Part shown: in pieces, positions 1 through 6,582 of the stretch
Layout: every line of letters starts with the position of its first letter
Numbering within the stretch: the stretch's first letter is position 1
NCBI GenBank assembly: GCA_963697525.1
Contig: OY969087.1
Coordinates: 3,286,001-3,350,000 of the forward strand
Reading direction: 5' to 3'
From: Bradymonas sp963697525
Lineage (GTDB): Bacteria; Myxococcota_A; Bradymonadia; Bradymonadales; Bradymonadaceae
Length of the DNA: 64,000 bases
Notes under the pieces: generated by a model
The model's database searches: none
Told to the model about the DNA's origin: nothing
What the model saw: the letters and a program-made list of their open reading frames with translations, nothing else
Translations under genes and position numbers: made by a program

Positions 1-1064
1 TAGGCGCGACGTCTGGGCGTGGTGTGGACGGCCTCGGCGAGCGTGGCGGTGACGCGATCGAGGCCGAGCTTGGCGTCGGGCACGCCCTGCAGCGCGGCCA
101 GGGCGGGGCGCACGAATTGGTGGAAGCACACAAAGCAGGAGTTGGGGTTGCCGGGCAGGCCGATGAGCCCGACGCGGCGTGCGCCGACGTCGCTGGTGCC
201 GAAGGCGAGCGGCTTTCCGGGCTTCATGCGGATCTTCCAGAAGTTCATGCCCCCGGTCAGCTCGTCGACGATGTGGCGGGTCAGGTCGAAGTCGCCCACC
301 GACACGCCGCCGCTGCTGACCACGAGGTCGGCGTTTTGGACCGCGCGCTGGAAGGTCTGGCGGATGGCGTCCTCGTCGTCGGGCGCGATGGGCAGCACGA
401 GCGGCTCGGCGCCGTGGGCTTGGACGAGCGCCTGGAGCATGTAGGCGTTGCTGTTGACGATCTGGCCGGGGCCGGGGGCAGCGTCCAGATCGACGAGCTC
501 GTCGCCAGTGCTCACGATGGCCACGCGCGGGCGGCGCATCACGCTGATGACCGAGCGCCCGAAGCTCGCCAGCAGTCCCGCGTCGGCCGGTCCCAGGGTC
601 GCGCCCGGTTCCAGCACGACCTCGCCGCGGCGCATATTGCCGCCGGCCTTGCGCACCCACGCGCCGCGCTCGACCTCGCCCATCTCGACGACGCGCACCG
701 TGCCGGCGTCCTCGTCGACCTCGCAATGCTCCTGCATGACGACGGTGTCGGCGCCGTCGGGAAGCGGCGCGCCGGTCATGATGCGCGCGGCGCTGCCGGG
801 CTCGACGCGAAATTCGGCCATGCCGCCGGCGGCGACCAGCCCGCCCAGGCGCAGCGTGGGCGCCTCGCCTTCGAGATCGTCAAAGCGCAGCGCGAAGCCG
901 TCGCGCGCCGAATTGTCGAAGCGCGGCGAGTTGGACGGGGCGGTGATGGCCTCGGCGAGCACCCGACCGGGGGCGTTGGCCAAAAAGACGCGCTCGGCGT
1001 CCAGGGGGGCCAGGCCCTCGAGGATGTGCTGACGGGCTTCTTCGACGGTGATGAATTGCTTCAT
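1..1064 (-). CDS. moeA: Molybdopterin molybdenumtransferase MoeA, 3' end outside window
   Basis: MoeA inserts molybdate into adenylylated molybdopterin in molybdenum-cofactor synthesis, in the cytoplasm. About 354 N-terminal residues of a protein that is usually about 400 long are visible; the C-terminus runs off the left edge. Family segments seen: the N-terminal start (MKQFITVEEA), the MPT-binding-fold motif STGDELVD, the SSGGVSVGD motif and a KPGKPLAFG stretch near the cut. The ATG at 1064 overlaps the stop of the upstream lipoprotein gene (ATGA), so the two are probably translationally coupled. The long plus-strand frame over the same DNA has low-complexity, biased composition and is a shadow. 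Family assignment is firm; MoeA versus a MoeA-like paralogue cannot be settled without the C-terminus. Confidence 0.93.
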   Translation of the reverse strand, partial: MKQFITVEEARQHILEGLAPLDAERVFLANAPGRVLAEAITAPSNSPRFDNSARDGFALRFDDLEGEAPTLRLGGLVAAGGMAEFRVEPGSAARIMTGAPLPDGADTVVMQEHCEVDEDAGTVRVVEMGEVERGAWVRKAGGNMRRGEVVLEPGATLGPADAGLLASFGRSVISVMRRPRVAIVSTGDELVDLDAAPGPGQIVNSNAYMLQALVQAHGAEPLVLPIAPDDEDAIRQTFQRAVQNADLVVSSGGVSVGDFDLTRHIVDELTGGMNFWKIRMKPGKPLAFGTSDVGARRVGLIGLPGNPNSCFVCFHQFVRPALAALQGVPDAKLGLDRVTATLAEAVHTTPRRRA

Positions 1065-1465
1065 GTGCACGGTTGTGCGTTGGAGTACAGCGCCATGTTG
1101 TTGGACTGGTCGCCGCCGGCCTTCGAGGAGTCCTTGGCCGGCTTGGCGTCCTCGGTCGGCGCGCTGTTGGAGTTGGACGTGTCGGGCTGGGTCTTGCTTG
1201 GCTGGGTCTTGGTCGGCTCGGCGTTGTCAGCCGGCGGCTCCTTACCCTCGGCGCCCTTGGGGAGCTGCGCCCAGTCCGGGTTGCCGCAGGGGCTGTTGGC
1301 CAACTTCTCCGGGCTGGGCTTTTCGACCTTGGGCGCCTTCTGGGCCGAAGGGGCCTTTCGGAGCGTCGTCTTCTTGGCCTTCGACCCGCTCGCGCAGGCC
1401 GACGCCCCGAAGGCGAGGGCGACCAGGAGGACGAGCGCGGGCATCAGGCGAAATCGGTCAACCAT
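1061..1465 (-). CDS. Small Lys/Pro-rich lipoprotein, unknown function
   Basis: A 134-residue protein with a type II signal peptide: a basic start, a hydrophobic stretch (LMPALVLLVALAFG) and a lipobox ASAC with Cys at about residue 24. The mature part is low complexity, rich in Lys, Pro, Ser and Thr, with a single CGNPDWAQLP segment that may be folded and a final Cys two residues from the end. It should be anchored in the envelope. No family is recognised. Its stop overlaps the moeA start by four bases (ATGA), giving a two-gene transcription unit, although nothing suggests a role in cofactor synthesis. Confidence 0.75.
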   Translation of the reverse strand: MVDRFRLMPALVLLVALAFGASACASGSKAKKTTLRKAPSAQKAPKVEKPSPEKLANSPCGNPDWAQLPKGAEGKEPPADNAEPTKTQPSKTQPDTSNSNSAPTEDAKPAKDSSKAGGDQSNNMALYSNAQPCT

Positions 1466-1489
1466 GGGGTTGCTCCCGTGTAGGTGCTG

Positions 1490-3193
1490 CTAGTTGCTGC
1501 CGCAGCCGGGCACGGCGCCGTCGCTGCGGTGGTCGATGTCGAAAAAGAAGTTGTAGCAATACTCCGCCTTGACCGTCTGACCGAAGTTATACCGGTTGGA
1601 CAGGATGTACACCGGATCGAGCAACCACTGGCCCTGGTTATCCTTGCCGGCGCTGGGCAGCCAGTAAAACGGCGTGCGCCCGAAGCTGGTGTCCGCGTCG
1701 CTCTGCAGCCGGCGCGGCAGCACGTGGGGCTGCTGGGCGGTATAGCCCACCGGGCGGGTGTCCCCCAGCGGGGTGTACACGAAGGGCACCTCGAAGAGGC
1801 CGTCGCTGGCGTAGCTGCCGCGAAGCGCCCACAGGCCCTTGGCCAGGGGCACGAGCTTGTAGGACATCTCGGGGATGCCCGTGTCCTGATTGGCGGTCGC
1901 CTGATCGTAGCTCTGAGCGGTGTCCCCGGCGCGCAGCACCACGCCGTTGGCGCCCTGGAACTGCCCGGCGTTGTGCAGGCAGCGCCCGTTGGCCCCGGAC
2001 TTGACCCAGTTGCACGTGTAGTGGATGCCGGCGGGCACGAACATCGGGTAGTGGGTGCCGTCTTCGAGCTTGCTGGCGTCGAAGGTGTCCAGCGTGCGGC
2101 CGCTGACCCCGCCGCCGGGCAGGGTGATCCCGCTGCCCGAGGGCTTGTAGGCCAGGGTAGCGTCGCCCGAGTCCATCAGTTGGACGCCGTCGGCCATCAA
2201 CAGATCGCCCGAGGCCTTGTCGACCACCAGCGCCACGCCGGCGAAGTCGTGCTCCGAGCGCTTATGCGCGTCGGCGTCGTAGCGCGACGGGTAGTACAGG
2301 ATGTAGTGCAGGAAGTAGTACTGGGGCGTCTCGGTCACGTTGTAGTAGACGCTGGCCTTGGTCTTGGTCTGGGCCTTTTGCGAGTTGACGCTGTTGTTGG
2401 CGGCGTTTTGGTCGCCGTCGAAGTCGATGCGCGTGGGGATGTCGCCGTTGGGCCCGGCACCGTTGGTGTCGGCGATGCCCTGGTAGATGACCGGGGCGTA
2501 GGTCTTGGCCAGTGCCGTGTAGTCGCTCGGCTCGTCGTAGGCGGTATAGAAAGTCGCCGTAAACTCCGGGCTTACGCCGTTGCCGGAGGGGTCGCGCGCC
2601 AGCGAGTCGACCTTGACCCGGTAGCTCGACGCCGCCCGAAGCGGCGCCTGTGGGGTGATCGTGGCGGTGTGGGTGGCGTCGTCGTAGTCCACGGTCGTGG
2701 TGACGTCGCGGTTGTTGGCGTCGCGCAGTGTCAGCGAGTAGAAGTTGATGGAAAACGGGTCCATCGCCTCGCTGAAGACCACCTTGATGGTCGTGTCCAG
2801 GGCCACGCCCTTGTCGCCGTCGGCCGGCGTGGTGCTCTGCACGCTGGGCGCCGAGTTGTCATTGCCCACGTCGTCGAAGACGTCCTGGTCGACGTTGGTG
2901 TCGGCGGTGGAGCCGGCGTCGGTGGTGCCGGCGTCGAAGTCGGTGCGCCGGCACACATTGTTGGCGCACTCGTAGGGGCCGGCCGGGCAATCAGCGGCGG
3001 TCGTGCACTGGGACTGCTGCTGGAAGACGCACTCACCCTGCAGGCAGACCTCGTCGGCCGCACATTGATCGTTGTTGGTGCAGCCCTGATTGCCACCGTT
3101 GCCCCCGGACGAGTTGTCCGAGCACGCGGCGGCCAGAGCCACACAAAAGGCGAGCGTGATAAAATAAGCCAGGCGACGACAACGAGACTGCAT
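1490..3193 (-). CDS. Large lipoprotein with bacterial Ig-like domain
   Basis: A 567-residue lipoprotein. The ATG at 3193 is chosen over an in-frame ATG 21 bases upstream because a GGAGGG ribosome site lies just before it. The signal peptide ends in a lipobox AAAC. The first 80 mature residues carry several Cys pairs (pattern CxxxxxCxxxxxC), as in small Cys-rich modules of myxobacterial surface proteins, followed by an Asp/Thr-rich linker. Residues of about 115-220 match a bacterial Ig-like (SbsA/Big_5) domain: STTPADGDKGVALDTTI and VVFSEAMDP are typical. The rest, about 340 residues with many Tyr and Asp, is not recognised. Probably surface exposed; the function is unknown. Confidence 0.82.
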   Translation of the reverse strand: MQSRCRRLAYFITLAFCVALAAACSDNSSGGNGGNQGCTNNDQCAADEVCLQGECVFQQQSQCTTAADCPAGPYECANNVCRRTDFDAGTTDAGSTADTNVDQDVFDDVGNDNSAPSVQSTTPADGDKGVALDTTIKVVFSEAMDPFSINFYSLTLRDANNRDVTTTVDYDDATHTATITPQAPLRAASSYRVKVDSLARDPSGNGVSPEFTATFYTAYDEPSDYTALAKTYAPVIYQGIADTNGAGPNGDIPTRIDFDGDQNAANNSVNSQKAQTKTKASVYYNVTETPQYYFLHYILYYPSRYDADAHKRSEHDFAGVALVVDKASGDLLMADGVQLMDSGDATLAYKPSGSGITLPGGGVSGRTLDTFDASKLEDGTHYPMFVPAGIHYTCNWVKSGANGRCLHNAGQFQGANGVVLRAGDTAQSYDQATANQDTGIPEMSYKLVPLAKGLWALRGSYASDGLFEVPFVYTPLGDTRPVGYTAQQPHVLPRRLQSDADTSFGRTPFYWLPSAGKDNQGQWLLDPVYILSNRYNFGQTVKAEYCYNFFFDIDHRSDGAVPGCGSN

Positions 3194-3627
3194 GAACCCT
3201 CCAGCGAACGTCATTCAGACAGCGATTATACCCGCATGCTTGTAGCAAATTTGGCCGCGCGAAGCCAGTCGTCAGGTGGCAGAAGCGTCCGGCTCCTTTA
3301 CTGCTTGGGGATCTGCTATTTGAGGGCGGGTGGATTGGGGAGTTTGCGCGAGGCGATAGTCTGGTCGCTTAGCGACGTGGCTATCGGCCAATCGCGCCGT
3401 GTCGCGCAAACGTTTCGTATCGTCCGCCCTGTAATAATAATTTCACTCAAATAGCACCAAGCCGGCCCGCGGAAACGGCGGAAACAGCGCAAGCCGCGGG
3501 ATCCGCTGGTCGCGGCAGCTCTGAGGGATGGCGCGAAGGCGGCGCGAAAGGCGCGAAAGATTGGGTGAAGCGCGGAAACCGTGTTGCGCCTTATGCGCAC
3601 ACACTCAATTGAAAAGAGGCTGGTGGC
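3194..3627. other. Intergenic stretch, no supported gene
   Basis: 434 bases between the start of the Ig-domain lipoprotein gene and the first island remnant. It includes an AT-rich patch around 3430-3455, a CCCGCGG/CCGCGGG inverted repeat (3466-3472 with 3494-3500) and short repeats of a GGCGCGAA word around 3535-3560. The minus-strand frame at 3316-3600 is Arg/Ala-rich with no ribosome site and is not believed. A promoter for the minus-strand lipoprotein gene must lie here, but no clear -35/-10 pair was identified. Confidence 0.5.
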
Positions 3628-3891
3628 TCAGTCGAGCCGACGAGGGTCGCCTTCCGGATGCATCTGGTGGGGCAGATATACCTCCCACACTTCGGGGTTT
3701 TGCACAAAGCGCGTCAGCCCCGCCCAGTGATTTTGCATGTACTCGATGGCACGGGAGTGGGCGTGATGATGTTCCCGGTGGCGAGGTCGAGCACTCGTCG
3801 TACGCTTCCCCGCCAGTCGTAGATGATGCGGTACCACTTCCAGGTCCTGCCATCGGCCTTCCGCGAGTACATCAGGTCGGGCGCGTGGTCG
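3628..3891 (-). pseudogene. Frameshifted coding remnant with IS66-transposase-like fragment
   Basis: Two minus-strand frames carry protein-like sequence but neither is complete. The upstream part (about 3891-3740) reads MYSRKADGRTWKWYRIIYDW and continues for some 35 residues until a stop at about 3718. The downstream part, in another frame, reads AIEYMQNHWAGLTRFVQNPE and ends at 3628. The pattern YxxNHWxxLTRFxxxPxV resembles the C-terminal region of IS66-family transposases, but the expected DNN that should follow is absent. I read this as a scar of an insertion element joined to another broken gene at the end of the Rhs island. The IS66 assignment rests on about 20 residues and is tentative. 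Confidence 0.4.
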
Positions 3892-4230
3892 TCACGCTAG
3901 AGTTTCGAATTCTTTGTAACCTGAAAAATCACGGAAGTGGCGCGCGTATAGATCCGTATAATCAGAAAGTGTGTCGTCGAGCACCGCTGAAACGTCAACA
4001 ATTTGCTTGATCTGCCACGAGATGGTCTCGCCATCCTCGTTGGTATAACTGAACGGTTGAGTCTCTTGACGGAGGCGCTCTCGTGCCTCGTCTTCCGATG
4101 CAGCCCTCACGAGAAGGAAGGACTCCTCGTAGAGAGGCTGGTAATCCGCTTTCTTCGCGGAAGACTCTAAGATGATGATGCAAAAGAAGAAGTCCCTCAG
4201 ATCACACGTTGGCTGTGTAGATGCGTTCAT
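3892..4230 (-). CDS. DUF4288-family protein, probable immunity protein
   Basis: A 112-residue acidic protein matching the DUF4288 pattern as I know it: a hydrophobic opening strand (FFFCIIILESS), then a YQPLYEESFLLVRA segment, an aromatic SYTNEDGETISW strand and an acidic end with YARHFRDF. The length fits the family (about 100 residues). The start ATG overlaps the stop of the upstream Rhs tip (ATGA), the arrangement expected for a toxin domain and its cognate antidote. DUF4288 proteins are often found beside polymorphic toxins; that this one neutralises the preceding tip is inference from the overlap. Confidence 0.75.
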   Translation of the reverse strand: MNASTQPTCDLRDFFFCIIILESSAKKADYQPLYEESFLLVRAASEDEARERLRQETQPFSYTNEDGETISWQIKQIVDVSAVLDDTLSDYTDLYARHFRDFSGYKEFETLA

Positions 4231-4679
4231 TTGTCAAACCGTTTGTCGTTGAGCAATTTCCAAGCCTTCTTGCACTTTCTCTTCTTGCACTTCCGAATCT
4301 TCCCCACGGTCCAAGATAGGATCTCCCTGGGAAATTGCCGACGGATCGACCCCTTCTTGCAACGGCCGATAAAGCTATTCGCCACTTCATCGAAGTTATC
4401 TTTAGCGCGACAATTACGGCACGGATTGTTTGATTCTGAAACAGGTGGTTCCGGCCGTGGCAATCGCGGGCCCTGAGGAGCCGACCCGCTCGGATCGACG
4501 AAGTTGACCGGATCCTGCAGCACGTAGCCATACAGATTGGTGTCGCTGCCGGCGAAGCCGATGGGATCTTTGTTGGTCCACCGGCCGGTGAGCGGGTCGT
4601 AGTCGCGTGCTCCGAAGCGTACCAGGCCGGTTCGTCCTTTACATGGGGCTCTGCTCCGGGTGCTCCTTCCACACCTCAT
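4227..4679 (-). CDS. Orphan Rhs C-terminal tip with short basic toxin-like domain
   Basis: A 150-residue frame holding only the end of an Rhs protein. Residues of about 17-65 are the conserved Rhs core end (TGLVRFGARDYDPLTGRW, DPIGF, NLYGYVLQDPVNFVDPSG). DPSG marks the usual border between core and variable toxin. The remaining 85 residues are basic and Cys-containing (CRNC, CKKGSIRRQFP, LLNDKRFDK at the end), and should be the toxin part; no catalytic family is assigned. The core starts abruptly at about 4630, right behind the stop of the next gene, and there is no Rhs body upstream. It therefore looks like a displaced or silent tip. The nominal ATG at 4679 lies inside the neighbouring gene and may not be used. 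Confidence 0.7.
   Translation of the reverse strand: MRCGRSTRSRAPCKGRTGLVRFGARDYDPLTGRWTNKDPIGFAGSDTNLYGYVLQDPVNFVDPSGSAPQGPRLPRPEPPVSESNNPCRNCRAKDNFDEVANSFIGRCKKGSIRRQFPREILSWTVGKIRKCKKRKCKKAWKLLNDKRFDK
4492..4630. repeat. Direct repeat copy A (Rhs core end)
   Basis: 139 bases that recur at 5996-6134 with only two mismatches that I can see. It codes, on the minus strand, for the last 46 or so residues of an Rhs core up to DPS. Near-identity at DNA level next to completely different 3' sequences is the signature of tip exchange by homologous recombination. Confidence 0.9.
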
Positions 4680-5148
4680 TCACGCGTTCTTTGAGGCCGG
4701 CTAGGTAGACTCTTCGCAAGTCCTTCTCGTTTGCTGGAAGCTCTATGTCGTCGAGGTGGTAGTAGCCACAAACCGAGTCGAGTAGTTCGAGCGCCTCCGG
4801 CGGCCATCGCGTATTATCGAGGTCGTGCGGGAAGTCTGCAATCAAGGAGATGCCCGCCATCACGCACCACATCAAGTAAGCTTCATGCTCTTCGTTCGAT
4901 GCCGGGTCGACTTCGTTCAAATATTGAAGGTAACCCGAGCAAATCTTGTCGAGGTCACGGCTCTGCGCTGGCTGTGAACTCACTCGACGAATCAGGGCTT
5001 GAGTGCGGAGGTTGAACCGATAAACCTCGTTCAAGCACTTCCACCGTGCAACTCGCTCCAGCGTCTGGGCAGTCTTGGAAGGGCTTCGGACAAAATCGGA
5101 GGCAACCGCAACGAGGAACCCAAATCCAATTAGAAAATTGTTCCACAT
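4639..5148 (-). CDS. Unknown protein, paralogue of next gene; candidate immunity protein
   Basis: A 169-residue protein with one N-terminal hydrophobic segment (FLIGFGFLVAVASDFV) that may be a membrane anchor, followed by an alpha-helical, acidic region. It is a diverged tandem copy of the upstream gene at 5189-5686: both share TAxxxERxxRW near residue 30, a WPP(E/Q)AL(E/D)LL motif and a Tyr/Asp-rich (Y)xxDD or YDVDEA stretch before a helical end. No named family is recognised. Its stop lies only a few bases before the next Rhs core fragment. The position between two Rhs tips suggests an immunity role, but that is inference. Confidence 0.62.
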   Translation of the reverse strand: MWNNFLIGFGFLVAVASDFVRSPSKTAQTLERVARWKCLNEVYRFNLRTQALIRRVSSQPAQSRDLDKICSGYLQYLNEVDPASNEEHEAYLMWCVMAGISLIADFPHDLDNTRWPPEALELLDSVCGYYHLDDIELPANEKDLRRVYLAGLKERVNEVWKEHPEQSPM

Positions 5149-5188
5149 CGGTGAGCCTCACAAACTCTTGGCAAGGTCTACACGGGGG

Positions 5189-5686
5189 TTAGTGGTGCGG
5201 ACGTGCGTTCTTCCATTTACGACCTGCAGCCTCGACGAGGCGGACCAGATGCTCGCCGCGCAATTGCGTGGAGTCGTCGGGAAGAGCTTCATCGACATCG
5301 TAAAGGCTAGAGATTTTACGCAGTAAATCGAGAGCCTGTGGCGGCCAAGTCGGATCGGGCATTTTGTCGGCGTTGTCGCCCAGCCACTCGAGGCTCACAA
5401 AGATTGACCCCATTTCCCAGTAGTCTTCGTCCTGAAGTCGCTCGAGGTCGATCGCGTTCAAAAAGATGAAATATTTTGAAAGAGCTGCTTCGGCAACGCG
5501 GGCACTCGAAACAATTGTCCTTCGGTGAAGCAACAAAAAGAGGAGGAGGTGTCGCTTCTCGAATGACCACACGCGCCACCGTAGAAGTCGCTCAATAAGT
5601 GCAGCGGTTCGGTCTGGGCTTACGAACTCGTCCAAGATTGTCGTACCTAGTACGAGGACCGCGGAAAATAGTCCCGACATTTTCAT
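5189..5686 (-). CDS. Unknown protein, tandem paralogue; candidate immunity protein
   Basis: A 165-residue protein that follows the first Rhs tip after a 92-base gap. It begins with a hydrophobic segment (MKMSGLFSAVLVLGTTIL), then a basic helix with a run of Leu and Arg (LLLFLLLHRR), then an acidic half containing WPPQALDLL and YDVDEALPDD. It is homologous to the gene at 4639-5148 by eye along most of its length. A GAGGAG-like sequence precedes the ATG. Two adjacent copies of an antidote-like gene behind a toxin tip are common in polymorphic toxin loci; no activity can be read from the sequence. Confidence 0.62.
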   Translation of the reverse strand: MKMSGLFSAVLVLGTTILDEFVSPDRTAALIERLLRWRVWSFEKRHLLLFLLLHRRTIVSSARVAEAALSKYFIFLNAIDLERLQDEDYWEMGSIFVSLEWLGDNADKMPDPTWPPQALDLLRKISSLYDVDEALPDDSTQLRGEHLVRLVEAAGRKWKNARPHH

Positions 5687-5995
5687 TCTCCTCGTGGACT
5701 CAGTGAAGCGTTGGCCGAAGACATAGAGTTTTTGCTAACGAGCTAGCTTGATGCGGGCATTTGGAGCACGGGACCTCATCATGGGCACCAACTGGGCCAC
5801 GACGGGTGCATTCCTTGAACACAGGCGGCCAGACATGTCCCGATGCAACTTCGATCGAGTCCGCTTCGCGCCAAACACAGACCCGAAAGTCCACTGCATA
5901 TGATAATTTGGGTCGTTTTCGGTCCGGGAAGACTTGTCTGCGCCCCGTCCTGCTTCTGTCCTATCTTGCAAGGCGGCGTCGCCGCCAATCCACTT

Positions 5996-6134
5996 GGATC
6001 GACGAAGTTGACCGGATCCTGCAGCACGTAGCCATACAGATTGGTGTCGCCGCCGGCGAAGCCGATGGGATCTTTGTTGGTCCACCGGCCGGTGAGCGGG
6101 TCGTAGTCGCGTGCTCCGAAGCGTACCAGCCCGG
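5996..6134. repeat. Direct repeat copy B (Rhs core end)
   Basis: Second copy of the 139-base Rhs core end, offset 1504 bases from copy A. Here the coding similarity to Rhs continues about 40 bases further upstream (GGLYDPDTG), while copy A stops at the repeat edge. This shows that copy A is the more truncated one. Confidence 0.9.
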
Positions 6135-6209
6135 TGTCGGGGTCGTACAGCCCGCCGGCGAAGCCGGAGGGCTGGAAGCCGGAGCCGGAGCCGGAGCCGT
6201 GGCCGGGGG

Positions 6210-6277
6210 CCGTGGCCTGATGCCGGGGCCGTGGCCTGATGCCGGGACCGGAAGTCGAAGCCGGGACCGGAAGTCGG
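6210..6277. repeat. Imperfect 19-bp tandem repeats
   Basis: About 3.6 units of 19 bases: two units beginning CCGTGGCCTGATGCC at 6210 and 6229, then two beginning CCGGAAGTCG at 6248 and 6267. They are preceded by a run of GGAGCC words at 6180-6200. Because 19 is not a multiple of three, the array breaks any reading frame and sits exactly at the broken 5' edge of the Rhs tip. Confidence 0.75.
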
Positions 6278-6582
6278 AGCTAGGCGCGCTGCGCGCGCCT
6301 CGCACGGAGGGAGGGAAAAAAGCCGATTTTGGCTAGCATCCGATCTAAGCGTCCCGCGGGACAAGCCACGCGGGGGCGCTAACTGCGAAAAAGATCTGAG
6401 GCCCAATCGCCGAGCGAACCTGAGTGCGGTGGCAGATCTCGGCGCGGGCGGGTTGCCACTGCGTCTCAAGTGCGATAATTCCCTCAAGGCGCTCGTCCCA
6501 CGGGAACAACACCCACGGGTTGCTGCGTTGCTCACCTGGCCGTTTCTGCTCCGTTCACCGTTTTGGAGAGCCGCAACCAGGC
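6278..6582. other. Intergenic stretch upstream of the Lol-type permease gene
   Basis: 305 bases between the broken Rhs tip and the permease gene. No convincing gene on either strand; one frame continuous with the permease gene begins at 6424 but has Arg/Cys/Ser-rich content unlike a membrane protein N-terminus. A GGAGAG word at 6565-6570 is the probable ribosome site for the ATG at 6583. No promoter was identified with confidence. Confidence 0.5.

Larger units (their letters stand above)
5779..6279 (-). pseudogene. Orphan Rhs tip without usable start; Cys-rich tail
   Basis: The frame is open from a TAG at 6280-6282 to a TGA at 5779, about 166 codons, but has no ATG or GTG before the core; the first Met is inside it (MLQDPVNF, at 6027). 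The order is a Gly/Ser/Pro-rich degenerate part over the 19-bp repeats, then AGGLYDPDTG and the same Rhs core end as at 4492-4630, then DPSG. A 70-residue tail with seven Cys follows (CKIGQ, CSGLSGLCLA, CIGTCLAACV). It resembles a silent cassette that could become active only if recombined onto a full Rhs gene. The tail has no recognised family, and a frameshift within it cannot be excluded. Confidence 0.6.

Noticed and set aside
1484..3454. Plus-strand open frame of 656 codons
   Set aside because: Mirror of the Ig-domain lipoprotein gene; low-complexity Val/Gly/Ala content and no domain.
3316..3600. Minus-strand frame of 94 codons
   Set aside because: Arg/Ala-rich, no ribosome site, no similarity; treated as intergenic.
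5700..5894. Small minus-strand frame with CSKC
   Set aside because: 64 codons overlapping the Rhs tail, no ribosome site, no family; cannot be supported over the tail frame.
5735..6535. Minus-strand frame of 266 codons over the first Rhs tip
   Set aside because: Arg/Pro/Leu low-complexity; the Rhs core is readable in a different frame of the same DNA.
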